Below are positions 29,455 to 37,109 of a DNA stretch of 62,217 nucleotides, piece after piece. The position numbers and the translations under genes were made by a program. This stretch comes from JASHPR01 sp963833885 (GTDB lineage Bacteria; Actinomycetota; Actinomycetes; Streptosporangiales; Streptosporangiaceae): assembly GCA_963833885.1 (NCBI GenBank), contig CAWHZU010000009.1, forward strand, positions 1 through 62,217, written 5' to 3'. The notes under the pieces are model-generated. The model saw only the letters and a list, made by a program, of their open reading frames with translations. It made no database searches and was not told the DNA's origin. Position 1 is the stretch's first letter; the number at the start of each line of letters is the position of its first letter.

Positions 29455-29950
29455 CTTCCGGTGACCGCCCCGCCCTCCGGGAGGGTCAGCGGCATCCGGC
29501 CGGGTCCATTCCCGTCGCGCCCGCTCCTGCACCGTCGGCCACCACCCGGATAACTCACGACTCCCAAGCCGAGGAGGAGCCCCCCGCAAAACGAGCCGAA
29601 CAATCCCAAAGGATCGGAAACCTTTAACCGGTTCACGGGGAACATCAACCTCGCCGCCGAAATACTCTTTATCCGCCTTGGAGATGGCGTGAAGATGCTG
29701 TGAAGACCGCGTATTCAATATGGCGGCACATGTGTGGACCAAACTGCTGACCTCCTCGATTCCCGGCAGAAGGCGGGCCGCATGACTAGTTACGCCGAAT
29801 CTTAAACGGCGCTTAGCTCATCCGAAGATTAAGACGCTCCGCCCGCTGAAGATCGGCTAAGGGCACACCTGGCTCGCGGGCTGGCCGGGCCGCTCAGTAA
29901 TGTGTCCCTAAACCGATAAGTGCGCATAGAGGACGAGGAGGCAGGGAAGC
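29455..29950. other. Gene-poor stretch between IS630 remnant and SDR gene
   Basis: About 500 bp without a supportable gene. It should hold the SDR promoter; GAGGAGG at 29935-29941 is the SDR ribosome site. Sequence around 29650-29850 is less GC-rich than the neighbouring genes. Confidence 0.4.
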
Positions 29951-30745
29951 ATGCCCTCCCTGAACGACCGCGTGGTGCTCCTGACGGGTGGGGCGACAGG
30001 CATCGGCCGGGCCATCGCCCTCGACATGGCTGCGGCCGGCGCGACCGTCGCCATCGGCGACACGAACGTGGATGGCGGGCAGCGAACGGCTGACGAGATC
30101 CTGAGCGCAGGGGGCAAGGCGTCCTTCAGGTCATGCGACGTGGCCGAGCCTGAAGATGTCGCGGCCCTGGTCGACGGCGCCGTTGCCGACTTCGGGCAAC
30201 TGGACGTGCTGGTCAACGACGCCGGCATCTCCGGCGGCTCGCGCCGCCTCCATGAGCTCGACATCGACGCCTGGGACCGGACGATCGCCGTGAACCTGCG
30301 CGGCACCTTCCTGTGTGCCCGGGCGGCGATCCCCCACCTCCTGCAGCGCCCGCACAGCGCGATGGTCAACATCGCCTCCACCTACGGCATCATCGGCGCG
30401 CCGCATGCGCCGTCCTACTGTGCCTCCAAGGGCGGCATCGTCAACCTCACCCGGCAGCTGGCCGTGGACTACAGCCCCGACGGGCTCCGGGTCAACGCCA
30501 TCTGCCCGGGGTACATCGACACCGACATGGGCGGCCACCGGGCATCCCTCCCGCCGGCCGAGCGTGCCGCCGCCCGGGAACGGCGGGAAGCGAACGCCGC
30601 CTTGCAGCCCATCGGCCGGCAGGCGCAGGCACAGGAAGTGGCCCGCGTCGCGACGTTCCTGGCATCGGACGACGCGTCGTTCATGACCGGCTCGATCGTG
30701 ACCGTCGACGGCGGATGCACGTCGACCTTCCGCTACGGGCCCTGA
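29951..30745 (+). CDS. SDR family NAD(P)-dependent oxidoreductase
   Basis: 264-aa classical short-chain dehydrogenase. Cofactor motif TGGATGIGRAIA (about residues 12-23), NDAGISGG (~88), catalytic Ser in NIASTYG, YCASKGG with the catalytic Tyr-x3-Lys, and the tail FLASDDASFMTGSIVTVDGG. The Asp in IGDTNV suggests NAD(H) preference. It converges with the next gene and overlaps it by 13 nt. Substrate unknown. Confidence 0.92.
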   Translation: MPSLNDRVVLLTGGATGIGRAIALDMAAAGATVAIGDTNVDGGQRTADEILSAGGKASFRSCDVAEPEDVAALVDGAVADFGQLDVLVNDAGISGGSRRLHELDIDAWDRTIAVNLRGTFLCARAAIPHLLQRPHSAMVNIASTYGIIGAPHAPSYCASKGGIVNLTRQLAVDYSPDGLRVNAICPGYIDTDMGGHRASLPPAERAAARERREANAALQPIGRQAQAQEVARVATFLASDDASFMTGSIVTVDGGCTSTFRYGP

Positions 30746-31359
30746 CCGCCCCGGGGTTCCTGCTCGGCTGTCGGCTGGGGCTGGGAGGGCTCTTTGTCCG
30801 CCCCGTCGTGGGTGCCACGATGGTGGCTCCGGACGAGCGCCGTGACCTCGTGCGTGATGCCGATCGAGGGTCCGCCGATCAGTTCCCACGCGCGGGCTAT
30901 CCCGATCAGGAAGCAGATGACCACCATGCTTGCGATCGTGTAAACCGCGCCGGAGTTGCCTGGCTGCACGAGCACGTCGGCTCCGTTGATCAGCTGGACC
31001 ACGAACGTGATGAGCAGCCCGAACAGGAACACTACGTCGAGCAGTACGCGCCGGCGCAGCTGGTGCCTGCGGATCAGCGCCAGCAGTGCCGCCGCGACGA
31101 ACACGATTCCCGAGCTCGCCGCGGCCACGGCGGTCGGCCCGATCTTCTGCCCGGGGATCAGCGAGAACAGCGACACGGCCAGCGCGTTGATGAAGGCGGT
31201 GAGTGCCGCCGCCGCGCGGATGCGGTGGACCTGCGACTGTGCCTCTTCGCGGGCGAGCCGGTCGGCCGCCACCGAGATGGCTACGAACAGCAGGCCGATC
31301 AGTGCGCCAGCCACGCTTGCGCACGCGACGAAGAAGTCGTGGATGCTCTCAGGAACCAC
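30733..31359 (-). CDS. Hypothetical membrane protein
   Basis: 208 aa with about five hydrophobic segments (near residues 10-30, 50-68, 76-95, 106-125, 138-158) and a charged C-terminal tail (EVTALVRSHHRGTHDGADKEPSQPQPT). I do not recognise a family. Overlaps the 3' end of the SDR gene by 13 nt, convergently. Confidence 0.65.
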   Translation of the reverse strand: MVPESIHDFFVACASVAGALIGLLFVAISVAADRLAREEAQSQVHRIRAAAALTAFINALAVSLFSLIPGQKIGPTAVAAASSGIVFVAAALLALIRRHQLRRRVLLDVVFLFGLLITFVVQLINGADVLVQPGNSGAVYTIASMVVICFLIGIARAWELIGGPSIGITHEVTALVRSHHRGTHDGADKEPSQPQPTAEQEPRGGQGP

Positions 31360-31434
31360 CCGACGATCCTCGCAGCCGGGCGCAGCCGGGTCAGCGCCGG
31401 CGCTGCCAGACGGTATTGCCGCAGGCGCAGCCGT

Positions 31435-32169
31435 CTATGCGCCGGTCAGCTCCTCAGCTCGCCGGTCGGTGACGAGCTCGAGCTGCCGCTCTTCGAAGAA
31501 CCACACGAAGCCCTGCGCCGAGCGAAGATCCCATCCCGGCTCGAAGAGCTCGGTCAGCTGGGCCGCGGCAGCGGTGCCCATCATTGCCTCGCCGAGATGG
31601 TCGCGGGCGTCCTCGGGCTCTCCGGCGCACTCGACGGCCATGACGAGCAGGTCGCCCTGCTGGAACACGCTGATGCTGGCCAGCATCGTCGGCACCCCGC
31701 CACGCACCTCCATCGGGTTCCAGCCGGACAGCACGCCGGCCGCGGCGTCACCCGTGCCGGGCCGCAGCGGGAAGCCCAGCGCCATCCTGCAGGTAGGAGC
31801 CCCGATGGTCGGCGCCAGCAGGTCCGGGTCGGCGATCCAGTGCATGACCCGGCGCATCATGGCCCGCTGGAAGAAGGCGGCGGCGGCACCCGGGTCGCTC
31901 AGGTCCCTGGGCTCGGCGAGCAGCGGGTTGAGGGCCTCCTCGGTAGCGCGGATGGCCGGCTGGGTCGCAAGGTGCCGCATCACGAGCGGGAGCGGCCCTT
32001 CGACGTCCATCATCCGGACCACCCGAGGGCCCCAGAGGAACACCGCGGTGCCGAGAAGCCGGGCGCCGTCACCGATCTCCGTCTGCGGTCGCGGGTACGC
32101 CGAGAGGATCTGCTGGACCTCGGGCTCCGTGCCCGGGCGCACCGGGAAGGTTAGTGCATATCGTTCCAC
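31435..32169 (-). CDS. SchA/CurD-like domain protein of the polyketide operon
   Basis: 244 aa, related to the SchA/CurD (WhiE ORF I) proteins found at spore-pigment clusters. It has two ferredoxin-like repeats: YALTFPVRPGTEPEVQQILSAYP at the N-terminus and MALGFPLRPGTGDAAAGVLSGWNP near residue 125. The GTG at 32169 is chosen because AAGGAG lies 7 nt upstream; the frame extends to 32235 without homology. Role in spore-pigment maturation is not biochemically settled. Confidence 0.78.
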   Translation of the reverse strand: MERYALTFPVRPGTEPEVQQILSAYPRPQTEIGDGARLLGTAVFLWGPRVVRMMDVEGPLPLVMRHLATQPAIRATEEALNPLLAEPRDLSDPGAAAAFFQRAMMRRVMHWIADPDLLAPTIGAPTCRMALGFPLRPGTGDAAAGVLSGWNPMEVRGGVPTMLASISVFQQGDLLVMAVECAGEPEDARDHLGEAMMGTAAAAQLTELFEPGWDLRSAQGFVWFFEERQLELVTDRRAEELTGA

Positions 32170-32304
32170 GAGTTTCTCCTTTTCTGATGATGACAATGGA
32201 AAGCAGCGCGTCCAGCGCGACCCCAGTGCGCCCATCAGCGAATCCGGGCCACACGGCGCCCTAACTGACTCGCTGCGCCTAAGCGCGATTCCGGCGGGCT
32301 GAGC

Positions 32305-32658
32305 TCAGCGGGCACTTTCCATGGCGGCCGGGACGGTGCGCGTCTCGCGCATAACCGTGTAACGCAGCGACCGCCGTTCCCGCACATGACTCATCATCGG
32401 CTTTGCCAGCTCGCGATGACCTGGTGTGCTCTCCCAGGCCAGGAAGTCCTCCGCGGACCGCCATTCGCTGGTGATAAGCCACTCGTCAGCGTCGTCCGCC
32501 GACCTGCACACCTGGTCGCCCAAGTGCCCGGGAACCTGGGCGACTTGCCACCGAATCGATTCGTATTCCCGCAGGAACTTCTCGCCGGCGCCGGGTGAGA
32601 GCTTGAGCATGAACAGAACGCGATAGCCGGCAGGCTGCTGTAGTTCCTCGGTACTCAT
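32305..32658 (-). CDS. Antibiotic biosynthesis monooxygenase (ABM)-type protein
   Basis: 117 aa dimeric alpha/beta-barrel type protein: YRVLFMLKLSPGAGEKFLREYESI, PGHLGDQVCRSADDADEWLITSEWRSAEDFLAWESTPGH. ABM proteins of polyketide clusters oxidise or fold polyaromatic intermediates without cofactor. Sits between the carboxylase and the SchA gene of the PKS operon. Confidence 0.75.
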   Translation of the reverse strand: MSTEELQQPAGYRVLFMLKLSPGAGEKFLREYESIRWQVAQVPGHLGDQVCRSADDADEWLITSEWRSAEDFLAWESTPGHRELAKPMMSHVRERRSLRYTVMRETRTVPAAMESAR

Positions 32659-32756
32659 TTTCCCCCGATTCCATTACCCCACCGGCCTATGTACCCACCG
32701 GGCACATATCAACTCAGGCCAGCAGCACTGAATCGCACAGAAATTGAGCCTGCACA

Positions 32757-34496
32757 CTAGTCCGTTATCCGGCAGATGACCTGGCCGGCGGAAAGGGCGT
32801 CGCCGACGGCGACAGCGAGGTCGGTGACCACGCCGGCGCGGTGCGCGGTCACCGGCTGCTCCATCTTCATCGCCTCGATCACCGCCACGGGATCGCCCAC
32901 CTCGACGCGATCCCCGGGCGCCGCCACCTTGACCACGCTGCCCTGCATGGGGCAGGTGACTTCATCGCCAGATGACGCTCCGGGAACACCCTGCAGACGG
33001 GCCATCCTGCGCCCGAGCATCCGGCGTGCGCCCATGTCCGGCCCCCGGTGGGCTGGTACCACGACCTCCATCCGCCTGCCGTCGACCTCCACGGCCAGCC
33101 GCTCGTGTGATGGGGGGTCGGGCGGCTCAGCCGGCTCAGGCTGCGGCGCGCAGCCAGGGAAATCCGTCTCGATCCACCGCGTGTGCACGGAGAAGGGCGC
33201 TGCCGGGTCCGGCGGAGCGAATGCCGCATCCTCCACCACCGCCCGGTGAAACGGCAGGACGGTGGCCACGCCCTCGACTTCGAACTCGGCCAGCGCGCGC
33301 CGCGCGCGCTCCAGGGCCTGGCTGCGGTCCCTCCCGGTCACGATCAGCTTGGCGAGCATGGAGTCGAACTCGCGCCCGATGACGGCTCCCGCAGTGACAC
33401 CCGAGTCGACCCGGATCCCGGGTCCCGCCGGGACCTGCCAGGTGGTCAGCGCTCCGGGGCCGGGCAGAAATTCGCGGCCCGGGTCCTCGGCGTTGATCCG
33501 GAACTCGATGGCATGGCCGTGGGCCGGCGGATCGTCGTAACCGAGTTCCTCGCCGTCGGCGAGCCTGAACTGCTCACGGACGAGGTCCAGGCCGGTGATC
33601 TCCTCGCTCACCGGATGCTCCACCTGCAGCCGCGTGTTCACCTCCAGGAAGCTGACGACGCCGTCCGCACCGACGAGGAACTCGCACGTCCCGGCGCCCA
33701 CGTACGCCGCCGCCCGCATGATGTCCTTGGACGCCTCGTACAGCCGCGCGACCTGGTCCGCCGTGAGAAAGGGCGCGGGCGCCTCCTCAACCAGCTTCTG
33801 ATGACGGCGCTGCAGCGTGCAGTCTCTGGTCGAGACCACGACGACGTGACCGCGGGAGTCGGCGAGGCACTGCGTCTCGACGTGCCGCGGCCGGTCGAGG
33901 TACCGCTCGACGAAGCACTCGCCGCGGCCGAAGGCCGCGACCGCCTCACGCGTGGCCGAGCCATACCGGTCGGCGATCTCTCCCAGTGCCCAGGCCACCT
34001 TCAGGCCGCGGCCGCCACCCCCAAACGCCGCCTTGATCGCGACGGGCAGGCCATGCTCGTTCGCGAACGCGATCACGTCGTCGGCGCTGGCCACGGGGCG
34101 CCCGGGGACCAGTGGCGCGCCCACCCGCCGGGCAACCTCACGCGCCGCAATCTTGTCGCCAAGCTGACGTATCGCCTCTGCGGGCGGCCCGATCCAGGTG
34201 ATCCCGGCCCCGGTCACCGCCTCGGCAAACTCCGCGTTCTCGGACAGGAACCCATAGCCCGGGTGAACAGCGTCGGCGCCGGACCGCGCCGCCACCTCGA
34301 GCAGCTTCGCGATGTCGAGGTACGTCTGAGCGGGGGTCACCCCGCCGAGGGAATACGCCTCGCCGGCGAGCCTGACGTGCGGCGCGTCGCGGTCTGGGTC
34401 AGCGTAGACCGCGACGCTCTCCAGGCCTGCGTCGCGGCATGCCCGGGCCACCCGGACAGCGATCTCGCCACGGTTGGCGATCAAAACCTTGCGCAT
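32757..34496 (-). CDS. Acyl-CoA carboxylase alpha subunit (biotin carboxylase + BCCP)
   Basis: 579 aa. Biotin carboxylase domain (residues 1-450): KVLIANRGEIAVRVARACRD, HPGYGFLSENAEFAE, the ATP-grasp loop KAAFGGGGRGLKV, STRDCTLQRRHQKLVEEAPAP and EVNTRLQVEHPVSE. A C-terminal biotinyl domain carries the acceptor Lys544 in EAMKMEQP. Makes carboxybiotin for the beta subunit at 38802-40427; with the epsilon subunit they form a complete carboxylase inside the PKS operon, presumably supplying malonyl-CoA extender units. Confidence 0.93.
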   Translation of the reverse strand: MRKVLIANRGEIAVRVARACRDAGLESVAVYADPDRDAPHVRLAGEAYSLGGVTPAQTYLDIAKLLEVAARSGADAVHPGYGFLSENAEFAEAVTGAGITWIGPPAEAIRQLGDKIAAREVARRVGAPLVPGRPVASADDVIAFANEHGLPVAIKAAFGGGGRGLKVAWALGEIADRYGSATREAVAAFGRGECFVERYLDRPRHVETQCLADSRGHVVVVSTRDCTLQRRHQKLVEEAPAPFLTADQVARLYEASKDIMRAAAYVGAGTCEFLVGADGVVSFLEVNTRLQVEHPVSEEITGLDLVREQFRLADGEELGYDDPPAHGHAIEFRINAEDPGREFLPGPGALTTWQVPAGPGIRVDSGVTAGAVIGREFDSMLAKLIVTGRDRSQALERARRALAEFEVEGVATVLPFHRAVVEDAAFAPPDPAAPFSVHTRWIETDFPGCAPQPEPAEPPDPPSHERLAVEVDGRRMEVVVPAHRGPDMGARRMLGRRMARLQGVPGASSGDEVTCPMQGSVVKVAAPGDRVEVGDPVAVIEAMKMEQPVTAHRAGVVTDLAVAVGDALSAGQVICRITD

Positions 34497-34633
34497 CTGC
34501 GCTCTCCCTTAGGACGAGGCAAGGCAGGCACCTCGGACAGCCGAGCCGGTCGCACACGCCTTCTCATGAGATTGCGCCTCAGTAAGCAGCCAATCCCGGC
34601 GCCGATGATGATCGCCTGATCGAATCCAGACAT
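34481..34633 (-). pseudogene. Short ORF resembling the N-terminus of a FAD-dependent hydroxylase
   Basis: From an ATG with a strong GGAGGGGG site, 50 codons begin MSGFDQAIIIGAGIG, i.e. the first strand and GxGxxG of a FAD hydroxylase such as the WhiE VIII type, but the next residues (CLLRRNLMRRRVRP) are basic and no FAD domain follows. It overlaps the alpha-subunit start by 16 nt. Two readings: a hydroxylase deleted down to its first 15 codons, or a small membrane peptide with one short hydrophobic stretch. Confidence 0.4.
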
Positions 34634-34705
34634 AGCTGCGCCCCCTCCCCGCTCCCCGACGTAGCGACCTCCCCCGGCCGCCACGCTGGCCCTCGTTCCT
34701 ACCCC

Positions 34706-34753
34706 CTCGGATCCCCCGTTCCTAGGCTCGGATCCCCGTTCCTACGCTCGGAT
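34706..34753. repeat. Two and a third tandem ~20-bp repeats
   Basis: Units starting CTCGGATCCCC and ending GTTCCTA-G/C-G occupy 34706-34726 and 34727-34746, with a third start CTCGGAT at 34747. Located between the epsilon subunit and the FAD-like remnant, in a stretch (34634-34872) with no other gene. Confidence 0.7.
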
Positions 34754-34872
34754 GATCTGGGGCAGGCCCCGGAACACTGTCCTGTGAGCATCCTCGCGCG
34801 GCGAGCCCTGTCCGGCGCTAAACGACTCGCGTAAGGCCGAAACCCGCAGCCCTTCCTGCCGGTTCGCCCGGT

Positions 34873-35091
34873 TTACGCTGCGCCGCCCCTGCCGCTCCTG
34901 CCGCCGCGCGGGCGGGCCCACGAGCGTGAGCCCGCGTAGGAGGGAAGCAGCCATGCGGGCCGGGCCGGCGCCGGTCGCGGCCACGGGCGCCGCCGCCTTG
35001 CGAGCAGAACCGCTACAACGGCCGCGACCTCCTCCGCGCTGGGCTGGTCGGCCGCAGCTGGTGCCGCTGGTGACGCGGCTCTGGCCGTCAT
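34873..35091 (-). CDS. Acyl-CoA carboxylase epsilon subunit (putative)
   Basis: 72 aa from the ATG at 35091, which overlaps the upstream stop (ATGA). The protein has the composition and motif of actinobacterial carboxylase epsilon subunits: an early PSAEEVAAVVAVLLARR helix, an Arg/Pro-rich middle and a final W-x2-PSYAGSRSW region. Epsilon subunits bind and stimulate the beta subunit. The assignment rests on this short pattern and on alpha and beta genes in the same operon. Confidence 0.62.
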   Translation of the reverse strand: MTARAASPAAPAAADQPSAEEVAAVVAVLLARRRRPWPRPAPARPAWLLPSYAGSRSWARPRGGRSGRGGAA

Positions 35092-35813
35092 GCGACCGTC
35101 GCTCGCACGGCGTCCTCGACGAGGGTCTTGATCCGCTTCATCTGCACCGCCGAGTTCTTGGTGATCATCTCGGCCATGGTGGCATCGTCCACGGGGGCGT
35201 CCGGCTTCATGTGGAAGTTCTGCACCCATTGCATCTCGACGCCGCCGCTGGTCTCGCGATAGGTCCAGTCGATGTCCATGAACTCGAACGGACCGGTCTC
35301 GACCCGGTAGGCGTGCACGGTGTGCGCCTGCGGATCCATGACACGCTCGGAGACCCAGCTCCAGACCTTCCCGTTGTCGTCGGGGTGCATCGTCAGCCGG
35401 AACCGCACGGTGTTCCCGTCCCGCGCGATGATCTCGGCTGCCGCGTACTCGCTGAACAGATGCGGCCATGACTCAACGTCGTTGGTCATGTCCCAGACGA
35501 GATCCATGGGCGCGCTGATCACTGTCGAGCACTCGGTGTGCGCGCTCGACCCGGCATCCGGGCCTGCTGCCTGCCGGACGATGGCTTCGAGGTCGGCGAA
35601 CGTCCTGCAGTCCTCGATGTCGGCGTGGATCTGAACCTGGTAACGCTGTTCGACCACCGCGAAGACGCCGAGGAGGCCGAGCGAGTCGACGCCCAGATCT
35701 TCGAACGTCGCATGAGGATCCTGCTCTATCTGCTCAGCGTCGATCTCGACTCCGGCGACGGTCTTCACCATCTCGCTCAGCTCGCCACGGGTCGGCAGTG
35801 TTGTTGCGGGCAC
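35088..35813 (-). CDS. Fused acyl carrier protein - polyketide aromatase/cyclase
   Basis: 241 aa, GTG start with GAGGAG 7 nt upstream. Residues 1-83 are an acyl carrier protein with the phosphopantetheine Ser44 in DLGVDSLGLL. After a seven-residue linker, residues ~91-241 are a START-like aromatase/cyclase: ECSTVISAPMDLVWDMTNDVESWPHLFSEY, VRFRLTMHPDDNGKVWSWVSERV, WVQNFHMKPDAPVDDATMAEMITKNS. In whiE clusters these are two adjacent genes (ORF V and VI); here there is one open frame with no stop or Met at the junction. In the operon it takes the place of both. Confidence 0.9.
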   Translation of the reverse strand: MPATTLPTRGELSEMVKTVAGVEIDAEQIEQDPHATFEDLGVDSLGLLGVFAVVEQRYQVQIHADIEDCRTFADLEAIVRQAAGPDAGSSAHTECSTVISAPMDLVWDMTNDVESWPHLFSEYAAAEIIARDGNTVRFRLTMHPDDNGKVWSWVSERVMDPQAHTVHAYRVETGPFEFMDIDWTYRETSGGVEMQWVQNFHMKPDAPVDDATMAEMITKNSAVQMKRIKTLVEDAVRATVA

Positions 35814-35830
35814 CTGCGTCCTCCTCTTGT

Positions 35831-35877
35831 GTGGTTTCCCTCTTGTCTTGTGTGGTTTCCCTTTGGGTGGTTTCCCT
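35831..35877. repeat. Three direct repeats between KS-beta and ACP-aromatase
   Basis: GTGGTTTCCCT occurs at 35831-35841, 35852-35862 and 35867-35877 (AGGGAAACCAC on the coding strand), filling the 72-nt gap between the CLF stop and the ACP start. The spacings (21 and 15 nt) are unequal. Function unknown; could tune translation or arise by slippage. Confidence 0.8.
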
Positions 35878-35885
35878 GTGTGCGG

Positions 35886-37109
35886 TCAAACGGCGCGAAG
35901 CACGACCGCGGCGTTGAACCCCTCGAACCCCCTGGCCAGGACGAGGGCGGTGCGGACAGGGCCTGTCCTGGCCTCGCGGACGAGGTCTATGTCGCAGCCC
36001 GGTGCCAGTTCACCGATGCCGTAGGTGGGCGGTATCACGGCGTCGCGCATGGCCAGCAACGCGGCGACCACGTCGAGCGGCGGCCCGCCCGCGTACAGCC
36101 GGCCGCAGAGCGTCTTGGGCACGGTCACGGGAACTCCGAACGGGCCGAACAGCGCCGCGAGCGCCGCCGCCTCGGTGCGGTCCGGGCCGGGCAGGCCCGC
36201 GCCGTCGGCGAAGACGACGTCCACGTCCTGAGGCGCGATCCGGGCGTCGGCCAGCGCGGCCTCGGCCGCCCGCTGCAGCGTCGGCTGCCTGCCGGTGCCT
36301 GGGCGCGGGTCGAACGACGAGGCATAGCCGGCGATCTCGCCGTACGGCTTGTCCACACCGCGGGCAAGCGCGCTGTCTTCGCGCTCGGCGATCAGGATGG
36401 CGCCGCCCTCACCGGGCACGTACCCGCAGGCGGCTACGTCGAACGGCAGGTAGGCGCGCTGCGGGTCCGCCGAACGGCTCAGCAGGTCGTTGGTGATCTG
36501 GCAGGTCAGCGCGTACGGGCCGATCGGTGCTTCGGTGCCGCCCGTCAGGACCACGCTCGCGTCGCGCCGCAGCGCGCGCCGGGCCCGCCCGAGCGCGTCG
36601 AGACCACCGGCCTGCTCGGAGACCACGACGCCGCATGGCCCCTTCATCCCGTTCCTGATCGACAGCTGCCCGGTCGTGGCCGCGTAGAACCAGGCGATCG
36701 ACTGGAAGGGGCCGACGGCGCGCGGCCCGCGGCTCCACAGAGCCTCGATCTCGCGCTGCCCGAACTCGTTGCCGCCCGACGAGCTCGCTGTGACGACGGC
36801 CATGTCGTACTCGGGCTGATCCGCCGGGACGAGGTCTGCGTCGGCGAGTGCCCGCTCCCCGGCGGCGAGCGCGAACTGCGTCCAGCGATCGGTTTGCACC
36901 GCGAGGCGGTCCCCGCACTGCTCCGCCGGATTGAGGTCGTCGACGAGCCCGGCGACGCGCACGGGATAGCCGTCGGCTTCGAACCTGCTGATCGGGCGCA
37001 GTCCGCTCACGCCGGACAGCGTCGCCGCCCAGTAGGCGCTGGTGTCGCCGCCGTTGGGCGCGACCGCTGCGACGCCGGTGATCAGAGCCCGCTGCGAGTG
37101 GTCACCCAT
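35886..37109 (-). CDS. Type II PKS chain length factor (KS-beta)
   Basis: 407 aa from the ATG at 37109, which overlaps the KS-alpha stop by 8 nt. Thiolase fold like KS-alpha, but the active-site Cys is replaced by Gln166 in VVSEQAGGLDALG, the hallmark of a chain length factor that decarboxylates malonyl-ACP and sets chain length. Other marks: NGGDTSAYWAATLSGVSGLRPISRFEADGYPVRVAG and YVPGEGGAILIAE. Closest type by pattern: spore-pigment (WhiE ORF IV). Confidence 0.93.
   Translation of the reverse strand: MGDHSQRALITGVAAVAPNGGDTSAYWAATLSGVSGLRPISRFEADGYPVRVAGLVDDLNPAEQCGDRLAVQTDRWTQFALAAGERALADADLVPADQPEYDMAVVTASSSGGNEFGQREIEALWSRGPRAVGPFQSIAWFYAATTGQLSIRNGMKGPCGVVVSEQAGGLDALGRARRALRRDASVVLTGGTEAPIGPYALTCQITNDLLSRSADPQRAYLPFDVAACGYVPGEGGAILIAEREDSALARGVDKPYGEIAGYASSFDPRPGTGRQPTLQRAAEAALADARIAPQDVDVVFADGAGLPGPDRTEAAALAALFGPFGVPVTVPKTLCGRLYAGGPPLDVVAALLAMRDAVIPPTYGIGELAPGCDIDLVREARTGPVRTALVLARGFEGFNAAVVLRAV

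Noticed and set aside
28921..29742. Full 273-codon frame as a complete transposase gene
   Set aside because: Only residues ~97-235 resemble IS630 transposases; both ends are unrelated sequence, so only a remnant is called.
35831..35877. Possible CRISPR-like array
   Set aside because: Three 11-bp repeats with 4- and 10-nt spacers are far below CRISPR repeat and spacer sizes; no cas genes in the window.
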